In this document: piece after piece, positions 25,213-34,064 of the stretch
Position numbering within the stretch: position 1 is the first letter of the stretch
How the letters are laid out: each line of letters opens with the position of its first letter
Assembly: GCF_002009175.1 (NCBI RefSeq)
Contig: NZ_CP018047.1
Location: 1,736,001-1,800,000, forward strand
Reading direction: 5' to 3'
Length of the DNA: 64,000 bases
DNA from: Streptomyces niveus
GTDB taxonomy: Bacteria > Actinomycetota > Actinomycetes > Streptomycetales > Streptomycetaceae
Notes under the pieces: generated by a model
What the model was told of the DNA's origin: nothing
Databases searched by the model: none
The model's input: only the letters and a program-made list of their open reading frames with translations
Program-made: the position numbers and the translations under genes

Positions 25213-26736
25213 GTGCCCCGTCACCCCACCACCCCCGTGAACCGTCGGACCGATCCCATCGCCGACACGGCCCAGGGGCCTGTCCGAGGCCGGTGTCAGG
25301 ACGGAGTCCTCTCCTTCCTGAACATCCCGTACGCCGCTCCTCCCACCGGGGCGGGCCGGTTCGAGGCGCCGCGGCCGCACGACTCGTGGCACGAGGTGAG
25401 GGACGCCACCGTGCCGGGGCCGAACGCTCCTCAGTCAGAACGCCGGCTCGGCGGCGTGGACATGTCCCCCTACTTCGGCGCCGGTTGGAGCCGTGGGGAG
25501 GACTTCCTCACCGTCAGCGTCTGGGCTCCGGAGGACACGGGCGCCGCCCTGCCGGTGATGGTGTTCGTGCACGGTGGCGGCTTCGTCGCGGGCTCGACGC
25601 GTTCGGCGCTGTACGACGGTACGGGCTTCGCCCGCGACGGCGTCGTCCTCGTGACCCTCAACTACCGCCTAGGCATCGGGGGTTTCCTCGACATCCCCGG
25701 TGCGCCCGCCAACCGTGGCCTGCTCGATGTCGTGGCCGCGCTGCGCTGGGTCCGCGAGAACATCGCCGCCTTCGGGGGTGACCCGGACAACGTGACCCTC
25801 TTCGGCCAGTCGGCCGGGGCCACCGTCGTCGGCGGCGTACTCGCGACCCCCGAGGCCACCGGTCTGTTCAGGCGAGCGATCGTCCAGAGCGGCAGTGGCC
25901 TCGGCGCGTTCACGACCGAGCAGGCGGCGCGGGTCACGGAGGCCGCGGCCGGGGCTCTCGGCATCGAGCCCCGTGCCGACGCCTTCGCGGAGATCCCCGA
26001 CGAGCGCCTGGTCCAGGTCGCCTCCCGGCTCACCGGCATCGACCTGCGGACCGAGACGCATTTCGACCCACTGGCCGGGATCAGCCCCTTCAGTCTCGTC
26101 CTCGACACCCAGCCCGCACAGGCCGTCGCCATGGGCCGGGGCGCCGATGTCGACCTGCTCATCGGCACCAACTCCGAAGAGGGCAACCTCTATCTGGTCC
26201 CGACGGGCGAGTACGCGCGCTCGACGGCCGCCGACGTCGACGCGCTCGCCGCGCGCTCGCACCCGGATCCGTCGAAGCTCGTGGAGGTGTACCGGGCCGC
26301 CCGGCCGGACGCGGACTTCGGCGCGCTGCGTTCGGCCGTCCTGGGCGACGCGCTGTTCGGCGCGGGCAGTTGGGCCCTGGCGACCGCGCACGCCGCACAC
26401 ACCGGACACGCCGCGTCGGCCACCTTCTGCTACGAGTTCGCGTGGCGCTCGGAGGCACTGGACGGACAACTCGGCGCCACCCATACCACGGAGCTGCCCT
26501 TCGTCTTCGACCTCACCCACCTGCCCCGCCTGCACGGCCCCGACGCCCTGCTCGGCCCCGGCGGGCCTCCGGGGGACCTGGCCACCCGGGTCCACGAGAC
26601 CTGGGTCCGGTTCGCCAGGACCGGCGACCCCGGCTGGGACGCGTACGACACCGAGCGCCGGGCCACGATGCGGATCGGCACCGAATGGAATCCACTCGAC
26701 GACCCTCGCACCCAGGAACGCCAAGCCTGGAGCTGA
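25213..26736 (+). CDS. Type B carboxylesterase
   Basis: Encodes 507 residues from GTG 25213 with a purine-rich GAGGCCGAGG site upstream. Alpha/beta-hydrolase features: FLNIPYAAPP near the N-terminus, oxyanion hole HGGGF (about 121-125), nucleophile elbow FGQSAGA, acid residue in SEEGN, and catalytic His in HTTELPFVF. No signal peptide. The family hydrolyses aryl and short-chain esters. Lies 77 bp after the MBL-fold gene on the same strand. Confidence 0.93.
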   Translation: MPRHPTTPVNRRTDPIADTAQGPVRGRCQDGVLSFLNIPYAAPPTGAGRFEAPRPHDSWHEVRDATVPGPNAPQSERRLGGVDMSPYFGAGWSRGEDFLTVSVWAPEDTGAALPVMVFVHGGGFVAGSTRSALYDGTGFARDGVVLVTLNYRLGIGGFLDIPGAPANRGLLDVVAALRWVRENIAAFGGDPDNVTLFGQSAGATVVGGVLATPEATGLFRRAIVQSGSGLGAFTTEQAARVTEAAAGALGIEPRADAFAEIPDERLVQVASRLTGIDLRTETHFDPLAGISPFSLVLDTQPAQAVAMGRGADVDLLIGTNSEEGNLYLVPTGEYARSTAADVDALAARSHPDPSKLVEVYRAARPDADFGALRSAVLGDALFGAGSWALATAHAAHTGHAASATFCYEFAWRSEALDGQLGATHTTELPFVFDLTHLPRLHGPDALLGPGGPPGDLATRVHETWVRFARTGDPGWDAYDTERRATMRIGTEWNPLDDPRTQERQAWS

Positions 26737-26841
26737 CCAACCACCGGTCCCGCCCGCACCTTTGCGGCAACCATGGGGCCAGGTTGGTCGTCTCTTCGGG
26801 AAGTGCTTGATCGCAGGACTTGATCACCAGAGGAGACAGAA

Positions 26842-27339
26842 GTGACGACGACCCAGGAAACAGCCCAACGAGGGGCGCGCCCCAGGGTGGTGGAGACCGC
26901 CTTCCTGCTGTTGCTGGCCGCCATCGCCGTGGACGCCGTGGTGTGGACGCTGGACACGTTCGTCGTCTCCCCCTCAGGGTTCGACGAAATGCGCGACGAG
27001 ATGGGCGAGAGCGGAGCGATCCGGCAAGTCGCCATGTCCGCCGGGTTTCTGATCCTGACCAGCGGTCTGTTCCTGTTCTTCGTCTTCCAGATGCGCCAGG
27101 GCCGTAACTGGGCCCGGAACACACTCGCCGCTGTTGCCGCTCTCGTGGTGTTCTTCGTGATCAACAGCATGAGCACGAACGAATTCGACAAGGGCGGCAC
27201 GGCCGGCGTCATCTACGACGTCTTCATCAGCGTCAGCCCGGTCTTCCTGGTGGCCGGCGCCGTCCTGCTGATGTTCCTGCCGACGGCGAACGCCTACTTC
27301 TCCACCACGAAACACACCGGTCAACAGGCGGTCAGGTGA
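26842..27339 (+). CDS. Small four-helix membrane protein
   Basis: Encodes 165 residues from GTG 26842, with a GGAG-containing ribosome-binding site. Four hydrophobic segments (about 18-42, 66-86, 95-112, 128-150) and short polar ends. A GRNWARNTLAA motif is shared by many small actinobacterial membrane proteins (NWAR), but no function is known. The last 8 bp overlap the 3' end of the convergent ECF42 sigma gene. Confidence 0.75.
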   Translation: MTTTQETAQRGARPRVVETAFLLLLAAIAVDAVVWTLDTFVVSPSGFDEMRDEMGESGAIRQVAMSAGFLILTSGLFLFFVFQMRQGRNWARNTLAAVAALVVFFVINSMSTNEFDKGGTAGVIYDVFISVSPVFLVAGAVLLMFLPTANAYFSTTKHTGQQAVR

Positions 27340-28567
27340 GGCGGTCGGCCTCGTCGAGCAGGTAGCGGCGCTCGACCTGGTTTCCGGTCAGGGTGGCCGC
27401 CTCGCGATACAGCGCCGTAGCCCCGGCCGTGTCGCCGGTCATCTGCACCAGGTGCGCGCGCACCGCGCGTTCCCGTTGCCGGGTGAGAGGGTCCTGATCC
27501 AGTCCGTGGCGCCGGTTGAGGTCGTCGAGCAGCGCCAGTCCCCGAACCGGTCCGAAGGCTTGGGCCACCGCGACCACCCGGCTCAGCCGTACCGGCGCGG
27601 TCGGGGTGAGGCGTTCGAGCCACAGGTAGAGCATGGCGATCTGCGGCCAGTCCGTGTGCCGAGGAGCCGCCGCGGCGGCGTGCAACGCCGCGATCGCCGC
27701 CTGGAGTTGATACGGGCCCGTCCCGCCCCGGTTCCAGACCTTGTCGATCAACTCGGTTCCCTCGCCGATGAGATCGCCGTTCCACCGGGTGCGGTCCTGC
27801 TCGTCCAGTGGGAGCAACCCGCCGTCGTCACCGGTGCGGGCCGCGCGCCGCGACTCGGTGAGCAGCATCAGTGCCAGCAGGCCGGTCACCTCTCCGTCGT
27901 CCGGCACGGTGGCGGCGAGGGTCCGGGTCAGCCGGATCGCCTCACCGGTCAGGTCGACGCGGGCGAGTTCGTCGCCGGTGGAGGCCGTATAGCCCTCGTT
28001 GAAGATCAGATAGAGCACCCGCATGGCGGCGATCAGCCGTCCGGGCAGGTCGGCGGCGGTGGGCGCGGTGAAGTGGGCCCCGGCGCGGGTGAGTTGCTGT
28101 TTGGCGCGGCTGATCCGCGTCCCCATGGTGGCTTCGGAGGTTCCGTACGCGTGCGCGATCTCCGCCGTCGTCAGACCGCCGACCGCGCGCAGTGTGAGCG
28201 CCACCTGGGAGGCGTGGCTCAGCGCCGGGTGGCAGCAGAGGAGCAGCAGGGTGAGGCTGTCGTCGGTCTCCTGCGGGCGTCCCGCCCGGCGATCCGTCTC
28301 CCCCATGGCCAGTTCGGCCATGCCGACTTCCCGCTCGCGCCGGCGCCGGGCCTGCTCGGAGCGGAGCAGGTCGACCATCCGCCGGTAGCCGGTCCGGATG
28401 AGCCAGCTGCGTGGATCCTCCGGTACGCCCTCGGCCGACCATGTCCTGCTCGCCGCCAGCAGCGCTTCTTGTACGGCGTCCTCGGCGGTGTCGAAGCGGC
28501 CGAAGCGCCGCACCAACGCGCCGAGCACCTGCGGCGCTTCGGCGCGCAGCAGGTTCTCGATGTCCAT
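27332..28567 (-). CDS. ECF42-type RNA polymerase sigma factor with C-terminal TPR-like extension
   Basis: Encodes 411 residues from ATG 28567; a GTG at 28591 with a GAGGGA site is an alternative. Sigma region 2: RFGRFDTAEDAVQEALLAA. Region 4: GLTTAEIAHAYGTSEATMGTRISRAKQQL. The ~220-residue extension contains VLYLIFNEGY and GPYQLQAAIAALHA, the signature of ECF42, whose long tail is required for activity. It is preceded on the same strand by its usual partner, a DGPFAELKE protein. Confidence 0.93.
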   Translation of the reverse strand: MDIENLLRAEAPQVLGALVRRFGRFDTAEDAVQEALLAASRTWSAEGVPEDPRSWLIRTGYRRMVDLLRSEQARRRREREVGMAELAMGETDRRAGRPQETDDSLTLLLLCCHPALSHASQVALTLRAVGGLTTAEIAHAYGTSEATMGTRISRAKQQLTRAGAHFTAPTAADLPGRLIAAMRVLYLIFNEGYTASTGDELARVDLTGEAIRLTRTLAATVPDDGEVTGLLALMLLTESRRAARTGDDGGLLPLDEQDRTRWNGDLIGEGTELIDKVWNRGGTGPYQLQAAIAALHAAAAAPRHTDWPQIAMLYLWLERLTPTAPVRLSRVVAVAQAFGPVRGLALLDDLNRRHGLDQDPLTRQRERAVRAHLVQMTGDTAGATALYREAATLTGNQVERRYLLDEADRLT

Positions 28568-28655
28568 GGCCGGGTCCTGCCCGCCGTTCACCGGTCCGTC
28601 CCTCACCGGTACGCGCGGCGCGCCGCCCACGCCGCGCCTCGTGGGGATCGGCCGG

Positions 28656-29027
28656 TCATGCGGTGAAGTCCCCGCTCATGATCGGCCGGATCTCGATCGG
28701 CTCGCCCAGCACCTCCACGATCCGCGAGGCGATCTCGACCGCCCGCTCCCGGTCGGCCACGTCGATCACGGCGAAGCTGGCCAGGACTTCCTTCAGCTCG
28801 GCGAACGGCCCGTCGGTCGCCATCATGCCGTCCGGTGTCCGGTGGACCGTGGTGCTGACCGCCGGGTGGCCGAGGCCCTCGGTGCTGACGAGCTCACCGG
28901 TATCGATCAGCTCCCGCTCGAACCTCTGATAGACGGCGAACGCGGCCAGCGCCTCCGAGGACGGGACATCGGCGGTCGCGGCGTCCCAGGCGGCTGCCGA
29001 TGTATAGCCGAGCAGCAGATACTTCAT
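28656..29027 (-). CDS. YCII-related / DGPF-domain protein (ECF42 partner)
   Basis: Encodes 123 residues. Dimeric alpha-beta barrel family with the conserved ATDGPFAELKE motif (about 70-80) and an N-terminal MKYLLLGYTS strand. ECF42 sigma factors are co-located with, and control, DGPF proteins. The gene lies 88 bp upstream of the sigma gene, in the same direction. Biochemical role unknown. Confidence 0.93.
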   Translation of the reverse strand: MKYLLLGYTSAAAWDAATADVPSSEALAAFAVYQRFERELIDTGELVSTEGLGHPAVSTTVHRTPDGMMATDGPFAELKEVLASFAVIDVADRERAVEIASRIVEVLGEPIEIRPIMSGDFTA

Positions 29028-29070
29028 CGCGGTTTCCCCTTGGATCCTGTTCGGGTGATGGTAGGGCGGT

Positions 29071-29712
29071 TCAGCGGGCGCGCCGCAGGGACATCGTGAC
29101 GACGGTCGTCCAGGTGAAGGCGACCAGACCGTTCACGGCGATCTGGATACTGATGTGGTCAGGCGACATGGGCAGGACCAGGACGAGCGCGGCGGCGCCG
29201 TTCAGTACGGCAGGCAGTACCGCACGGCGGCGCACACACCGTACGGTCAAGGCAATGGCGGCGACGGCCAGCGCCGTGAAGGCGACGGCGGCCGACGCGG
29301 AGTGCGCGACGCTGTGCCAGGACATCTCGGCGACCGGCCGGTCCGGGGTGCCGACCGGGAAGCCGTTCTCCGGATCCATGGGGAACAGACCGGCGGCGAT
29401 CAGCCCGACGCCGAAGATCGCGACGCAGACCGGCAGCGCTCGCCGTCCGAATCCGATGCGGAGAGTGCGCCCGATACCGGCGGCCAGTGCGAGACCGCCG
29501 AGACCCGCGAGCACGAATGTCGTGATCTGGATCCAGCCGAGGTCGCCGGTGGAGAGCTGGCTGATCGGGTGCCGGGCAATGTCGAAGCCTTCACGGGTGA
29601 CCATCTGGATGACGGCCGAGGTGGCGAAGACCGACCCGGCGAGAACTCCGGCGGCCGGCAGGCGGTCGGAAGCGCGGGCGGCGGAAACAGCGGGAACAGC
29701 GAGGGCGGTCAC
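29071..29712 (-). CDS. DUF998-family integral membrane protein
   Basis: Encodes 213 residues. GTG 29712 is chosen because AAGGAGG lies 5 nt upstream; a more distal ATG at 29781 lacks such a site. Six hydrophobic spans. HPISQLSTGDLGWIQ and GLFPMDP are characteristic of DUF998. Function unknown. Divergent from the gene at 29864, and the 151-bp gap must hold both promoters. Confidence 0.88.
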   Translation of the reverse strand: MTALAVPAVSAARASDRLPAAGVLAGSVFATSAVIQMVTREGFDIARHPISQLSTGDLGWIQITTFVLAGLGGLALAAGIGRTLRIGFGRRALPVCVAIFGVGLIAAGLFPMDPENGFPVGTPDRPVAEMSWHSVAHSASAAVAFTALAVAAIALTVRCVRRRAVLPAVLNGAAALVLVLPMSPDHISIQIAVNGLVAFTWTTVVTMSLRRAR

Positions 29713-29863
29713 GGCTTCCTCCTTGAGCGGGTTCTCGGGGTTACCTCGTTGCCGGCTGCGGGATCTCGACCCGTCGGCCATATGACCCACGTCACATACG
29801 ACGGATGTCGAGAAGCGGCGGGCAGCTCCGAGGTAGCCGCGAGAACCCGTCAAGGAGGAAGAA

Positions 29864-30289
29864 ATGTCTGAGACCAACCTGCCGAGCACCGAACTCAGGG
29901 CCCTGGACCGCCTGGTCGGTACCTGGGCGGTTAGCGGCGGAGCCGAGGGAACCGTGCGGTACGAGTGGATGCCCGGCCGGTTCTTCCTGATCCAGCACGT
30001 CCAACTCACCCAGTCCGGCGAGCCGGTCACCGGCATGGAACTGATCGGGAATCTCCGCCCGTTCGGCGAACCGGCCAGTGCGGACGTGGTGTCGCGTTAC
30101 TACGACTCGAACGGCAACACCTTCGACTACGTCTACGAATTGACCGGCGACAAGCTGACGATCTGGGCCGGCGCGAAGGGCAGCCCCGCCTACTACGAAG
30201 GCACGTTCAGCGCCGACGGCACCACGGCGACCGGCGATTGGGTCTATCCCGGCGGAGGCGGATACACCTCGACCATGACCCGGATCTGA
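29864..30289 (+). CDS. DUF1579-like lipocalin-fold cytosolic protein
   Basis: Encodes 141 residues from ATG 29864, with a CAAGGAGGAAGAA ribosome-binding site. The RLVGTWAVSGGAEGTVRYEWMPG opening, FFLIQHV and a beta-rich pattern resemble DUF1579 and related ligand-binding barrels. No signal peptide. No function can be assigned. Confidence 0.75.
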   Translation: MSETNLPSTELRALDRLVGTWAVSGGAEGTVRYEWMPGRFFLIQHVQLTQSGEPVTGMELIGNLRPFGEPASADVVSRYYDSNGNTFDYVYELTGDKLTIWAGAKGSPAYYEGTFSADGTTATGDWVYPGGGGYTSTMTRI

Positions 30290-30320
30290 CACTCGGCCCG
30301 CGCCGGAACGGGCTCCTCCA

Positions 30321-30382
30321 CCCTCCGCCACCCACCCGCCCTCCGCCACCCGCCCTCCGCCACCCGCCCCTCCGTCACCCGG
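30321..30382. repeat. 14-bp tandem repeat between genes
   Basis: About three to four copies of CCCTCCGCCACCC(G/A) with one interrupted copy. The last copy covers the stop codon of the convergent DUF2236 gene. Confidence 0.7.
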
Positions 30383-31268
30383 CGTTCGCCACAGAGTCGG
30401 TGAGCGGCGGGGCGGGCGGCATGGCCCAGCGAATGGTGCGGGTGAGCAGGCGACCGGCCGGTTCCACAGAACCTTCCGGAAGCAGCGCGGGGGGCCGCAC
30501 ACCCAGTGCGGTACGGGCCCATGCGGGCAGGGTGACGACCGCGTTCGCGGCGAGGACGGCGTAGGGCGGCCGGGCCACGAGGGGCAGCGGCGGGTGGCGG
30601 AGGATGAAACGGGCGGCCTCGCGCGCCTGGCTGGTGGGGCGCAGTTCGGGACGGTACGCCGTGAGCACCGCGGTCAGCTCTTGGCGGTCACGCGGGGGAT
30701 CCACGACCCCGAGCGCCCGCGCGACGCGAGCCGTGCCGGCGACATAGGCGTCACCGCCCGCCTCGTCCAGGGGTTCCGCCCCGTACCGCTGGTGGGCCAC
30801 GAGGAAGCTGTCCACCTCCGCGGCGTGGACCCAGCCCAGCAGATGCGGGTCGGCCGCGTGGTAGGTCTCCCCCGAGGCGGTCTGTCCCCGTACGCGCTCG
30901 TGCACGGCCCGTACCCGGTCCACTGCCGCCTGTGCGTCGTCGGCGGTTCCGTACGTCGTCGTGGCCAGGAAGGTGCTCGTGCGCTGGAGTCTGCCCCACG
31001 GGTCGCCGCGGTAGCCGGAGTGAGCGGCCACCGCCGCCATCGCCAGGGGGTGGAGGGACTGCAGGAGCAGCGCCCTGAGGCCGCCGATGAACATCGATGC
31101 GTCGCCGTGGACGGTTCGAACCGGACTGTCGGCCTCGAACCACCGGGGCCCCGGAGTGTCATGGATACGCGCCCGGTTCTCCTTCCCCGCCGGGCCCGCG
31201 ACCCGGGCGAAGAGCGCACCGCCGACCCGGCCACGCACATCCGGGGCAAACGACCTCAAAGGGCTCAT
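30375..31268 (-). CDS. DUF2236 / MpaB-like oxygenase family protein
   Basis: Encodes 297 residues from ATG 31268. Family motifs: GGLRALLLQSLHPLAMAAVAAHSGYR near residue 65, RTSTFLATTTYG, and LLGWVHAAEVDSFLVAHQRYG. This all-helical family includes the mycophenolic-acid oxygenase MpaB and rubber oxygenase-like haem proteins. The conserved His residues (HPLAM, HAAE) are candidate haem ligands. Substrate unknown. Confidence 0.85.
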   Translation of the reverse strand: MSPLRSFAPDVRGRVGGALFARVAGPAGKENRARIHDTPGPRWFEADSPVRTVHGDASMFIGGLRALLLQSLHPLAMAAVAAHSGYRGDPWGRLQRTSTFLATTTYGTADDAQAAVDRVRAVHERVRGQTASGETYHAADPHLLGWVHAAEVDSFLVAHQRYGAEPLDEAGGDAYVAGTARVARALGVVDPPRDRQELTAVLTAYRPELRPTSQAREAARFILRHPPLPLVARPPYAVLAANAVVTLPAWARTALGVRPPALLPEGSVEPAGRLLTRTIRWAMPPAPPLTDSVANAG

Positions 31269-31358
31269 ATCACCATTCTCACGCGCGCCGGCCCGCGGCG
31301 GGACGGGCGCCACCGAGGCGCCCGTACTCGGGGCAGGCCACGCGGCCCGGGAAGGCTT

Positions 31359-32051
31359 TCAGCGCGTGGCCTGTCGGGGGATGCGCGCGTCGGCCCAGCG
31401 CGAGAGGTCCGGTTCGGCGAGCGAGGAGACCCACAGGTCGACCATGGCCGTGGTCCGCTCTCCGGGCCAGGGGCCGACCCCGAGCACCCGCATGCCGGCC
31501 CGTGACGCGGCTTCGACACCGCACAGGGAGTCCTCGACGGCGAGCGTGTCGGCCGGGTCCGCCCCGCAGTGGCGTGCGGCGGCCAGGTAGACGTCGGGCT
31601 GCGGTTTGGGCCGGATTCCGGCGTCGGGGACCACGATGTGGCCGAAGTAGTCACGCAGGCCCGCCGTGTCCAGGCAGGACTCCACGACCTCGCGCGGGCA
31701 GTTGCTGGCCACGGCCAGCGGGGCGAACGTGGCCGCGGACACGACCAGTTCACGGGCTCCGGGCATGGTCAGGGGGTTCTCGGCGACCAGGTCGCGGAAG
31801 ATCCGGAGCAGGCTGCCGGTCATGTCCGCCGCGAGGTCGGGCCGTCCGGCCTCCTCGGCCATGAGCCGGCCGCACTGGGTGTAGTGCAGCCCCTTGGCGC
31901 GGTCCGCGAAGCCCGGAGCCGAGGTGAGGCCGAACTCGCCGAGCGCGTGCTCTCTCGCGTCCTGCCAGTGTCTTTCGGTGTCCATGAGGGTGCCGTCGCA
32001 GTCGAAGACGATGGCCGAGGGGGTCCAGGAGAGGACTCGTTCAGAGGTCAT
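31359..32051 (-). CDS. HAD-superfamily hydrolase (beta-phosphoglucomutase-like)
   Basis: Encodes 230 residues from ATG 32051. HAD motif I: FDCDGTLMDTE (nucleophile and acid/base aspartates). Motif II: ASNCPR. Motif III: KPQPDVYLAA. Motif IV: VEDSLCGVEAA. The subgroup acts on small phospho-sugars or related phosphates. A promoter-like element lies about 175 bp upstream. The neighbouring AfsA gene makes a phosphorylated butenolide precursor, so a dephosphorylating role in butyrolactone synthesis is possible but unproven. Confidence 0.88.
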   Translation of the reverse strand: MTSERVLSWTPSAIVFDCDGTLMDTERHWQDAREHALGEFGLTSAPGFADRAKGLHYTQCGRLMAEEAGRPDLAADMTGSLLRIFRDLVAENPLTMPGARELVVSAATFAPLAVASNCPREVVESCLDTAGLRDYFGHIVVPDAGIRPKPQPDVYLAAARHCGADPADTLAVEDSLCGVEAASRAGMRVLGVGPWPGERTTAMVDLWVSSLAEPDLSRWADARIPRQATR

Positions 32052-32225
32052 GCGAGTTGTTCCGTTCCGCAGTGCCCGCGGAGGGCAGAACGCCGGGCAC
32101 CGTGCCGTCGCGCACGGTCGTCGCGTAGTCCGCCGAATCCAGGGGGCGGGATCGGTTCCCCGGTGGACGCACATGAGGAAGGAAGGTTTCTCCGGGCTGG
32201 TCCACCCAAGAACATAACGATCACT

Positions 32226-32255
32226 ACGGTATGAAGCATTACGAAAAGTAGTCAA
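32226..32255 (-). promoter_or_regulatory. Sigma70-type promoter for the HAD gene
   Basis: On the minus strand, TTGACT - 18 bp - TACCGT, in an AT-rich pocket between afsA and the HAD gene. The leader would be about 170 nt. Confidence 0.5.
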
Positions 32256-32283
32256 GGAGGGACACATAGTTATGAAAATGTGC

Positions 32284-33216
32284 TTACCGGTACTCCAGGG
32301 CCCCGTACGCGACATACCGGCCCCCTTGCAGAACACGAAAACCGCAGGTCCGGTGGTGCGGCACAGCCAGCACGCGGGCGGCCGGCGCGAACTCGGCGAA
32401 GCTCAGGGCTTTCAGCCGACCGGCGGTAGGGCGCGCGCACCGGCCACCGCTCGCCAGCGCGCCGGCCTGCCGGGCCGCTTCCAGCAGGACCATGCCCGGC
32501 ACATGGTCCGAGGGGTGGTCGAAGAAGAAGGGGTGCCGCGGATCGGCCGGCCGCAGCCGCACGGCGCCGCCATCGACCGCGATCATCACATCGCGCGGGT
32601 CGGCCACTCCCATACGTCCGATGTCCGGCCGGTCGCAGGGACCGGTGGGCGCGGGCGGAAGCGCGGTCGCCCCGGCGCCGCGTATCGCGGCGTACCGCTC
32701 CGGACTCAGGAAGCGCGCCCCGCCCCCGGCCTGTGCGAACGTCCGGGAGCCGGCTCGGAAGGAGATCTCCATCCGCAGCCCGTCGACAGTGCCGTCCGCC
32801 CCGTTGCGTACGTCGGTCACCCGCGCGCGGCAGGTCACATCAGTGGAATTCGAGGTGGCACGGGGTTCCGTGGCCGGATCGATCCGGAAGAACAGGTCGG
32901 TGATCAGCAGCCGGGATTCGGGCGGCACCGCGTAATGGCACAGAGGCAGATAGATACCGAGCTGGCGCATCGTCTCGATGACGATCAGCGGACTGTGCAG
33001 GTCCGCACCGTCCCGAGGAAAGGTGGGATGTGATCTCGGCCAGGAGGCCGCCGCGTCGAATACATCCTTCCGCCTGCCCGGACGTACGTCGGTGAGCAGC
33101 ACCTCCGCGGCCGACCTGCGGTGCACCAGTTCACGAGGCACGGTCCGCGACCAGCTCAGCCGGGATTCACCGGTGAATACACCCACCGAATTCTCCATAT
33201 GAACAGAAGAACTCAT
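32284..33216 (-). CDS. AfsA-family gamma-butyrolactone biosynthesis enzyme
   Basis: Encodes 310 residues from ATG 33216; an internal ATG at 33198 is also possible. Two hotdog-type AfsA repeats are seen: ELVHRRSAAEVLLTD with ETMRQLGIYLPLCHY in the first, and FFFDHPSDHVPGMVLLEAARQAGAL in the second. AfsA/ScbA condenses a beta-ketoacyl chain with DHAP in the first step of gamma-butyrolactone signal synthesis. It is divergent from a TetR-type receptor gene, the standard arrangement of such signalling pairs. Confidence 0.93.
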   Translation of the reverse strand: MSSSVHMENSVGVFTGESRLSWSRTVPRELVHRRSAAEVLLTDVRPGRRKDVFDAAASWPRSHPTFPRDGADLHSPLIVIETMRQLGIYLPLCHYAVPPESRLLITDLFFRIDPATEPRATSNSTDVTCRARVTDVRNGADGTVDGLRMEISFRAGSRTFAQAGGGARFLSPERYAAIRGAGATALPPAPTGPCDRPDIGRMGVADPRDVMIAVDGGAVRLRPADPRHPFFFDHPSDHVPGMVLLEAARQAGALASGGRCARPTAGRLKALSFAEFAPAARVLAVPHHRTCGFRVLQGGRYVAYGALEYR

Positions 33217-33303
33217 CCCCTTCGGGTCCGCACTCCGTCTTTTCGATCACGACGGCTTCATGGACTAGATTTCCGTGCTGTATCGGGACGGCGCGGCATC
33301 GGG

Positions 33304-33957
33304 GTGCATGTGCAGGGACGGGCAAAGGCAACACGGCGTTCTCTTCTGGAGGCGGCCGCGCAACTGTTCGAGGAGCGGGGTTACGCGGGCACGAGTATCA
33401 GCGACATCAGCGCGCTCTCCGGCCGGACGAGCGGTGCGATCTACTTCCATTACGCGTGCAAGGAGAATCTCGCCCTCGCGGTGATGGAGGAAGTGTTCGA
33501 CACCTGGCCCGCGCTGGTCAGACGCCATCGGGAGGCGGACATTCCGGCCCTGGAGAAGCTCGTGGCGCTGAGTTTCTCGGTCGCACGCGCCTTCCGTGAC
33601 GATGTCGTGGTACGCGGCGGCTCACGGCTCTGGGCCGAACGCAAGTCCGTCGATGCGTCCCTTCCCTCTCCGTTCGAGGGCTGGATCGAGACGGTGGTCG
33701 CCCTGCTGGAAGAGGCCGGCCGCGAGGGCGTACTCACCCCGTCCGTGAGCCCTCGAAAGGCGGGAAACGCCGTCGTGTACGCCTTCTTCGGACTGCACAC
33801 CGTCTCCGACGCGCTGGACGGCCGGGAGCAGATCGAGGAGAGGCTGCACGACCTGTGGCTCCTCCTGCTGCCCGCGCTCCAGGCGCACCCCGGGGCCACA
33901 TCGCTGCTCGACCGGGCGCACGCCCACCTCGCCGGAACTCCGGGGACCCAGGCTTAG
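33304..33957 (+). CDS. TetR-family gamma-butyrolactone receptor-like repressor (ArpA/ScbR type)
   Basis: Encodes 217 residues from GTG 33304; GTG 33310 and ATG 33199 are alternatives. N-terminal helix-turn-helix: RAKATRRSLLEAAAQLFEERGYAGTSISDISALSGRTSGAIYFHYACKENLA, typical of ArpA-like proteins (KxxTRR..I/LL, GAIYFHY). The ligand domain has conserved Trp residues (FDTWPALV, RLWAERK, GWIETV). Butyrolactone binding releases DNA. Adjacent to and divergent from the AfsA homologue, which it probably represses. Confidence 0.9.
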   Translation: MHVQGRAKATRRSLLEAAAQLFEERGYAGTSISDISALSGRTSGAIYFHYACKENLALAVMEEVFDTWPALVRRHREADIPALEKLVALSFSVARAFRDDVVVRGGSRLWAERKSVDASLPSPFEGWIETVVALLEEAGREGVLTPSVSPRKAGNAVVYAFFGLHTVSDALDGREQIEERLHDLWLLLLPALQAHPGATSLLDRAHAHLAGTPGTQA

Positions 33958-34064
33958 AAGGGAACCCTGCGAGGGACCGGTCGGATCACCACACCGCTCG
34001 CGGGACTCCAAGACCCTGTGTTCCTCTGGGAACGGTATCGAGAGCCCCGGCGAAGGAGGCGAGG

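Noticed and set aside
32272..33033. Plus-strand frame starting MKMCLPVLQG with an AAGGAGG upstream
   Set aside because: The AAGGAGG is tempting, but it is about 14 nt from the ATG, the frame is antisense to AfsA, and no domain appears after the first few residues.
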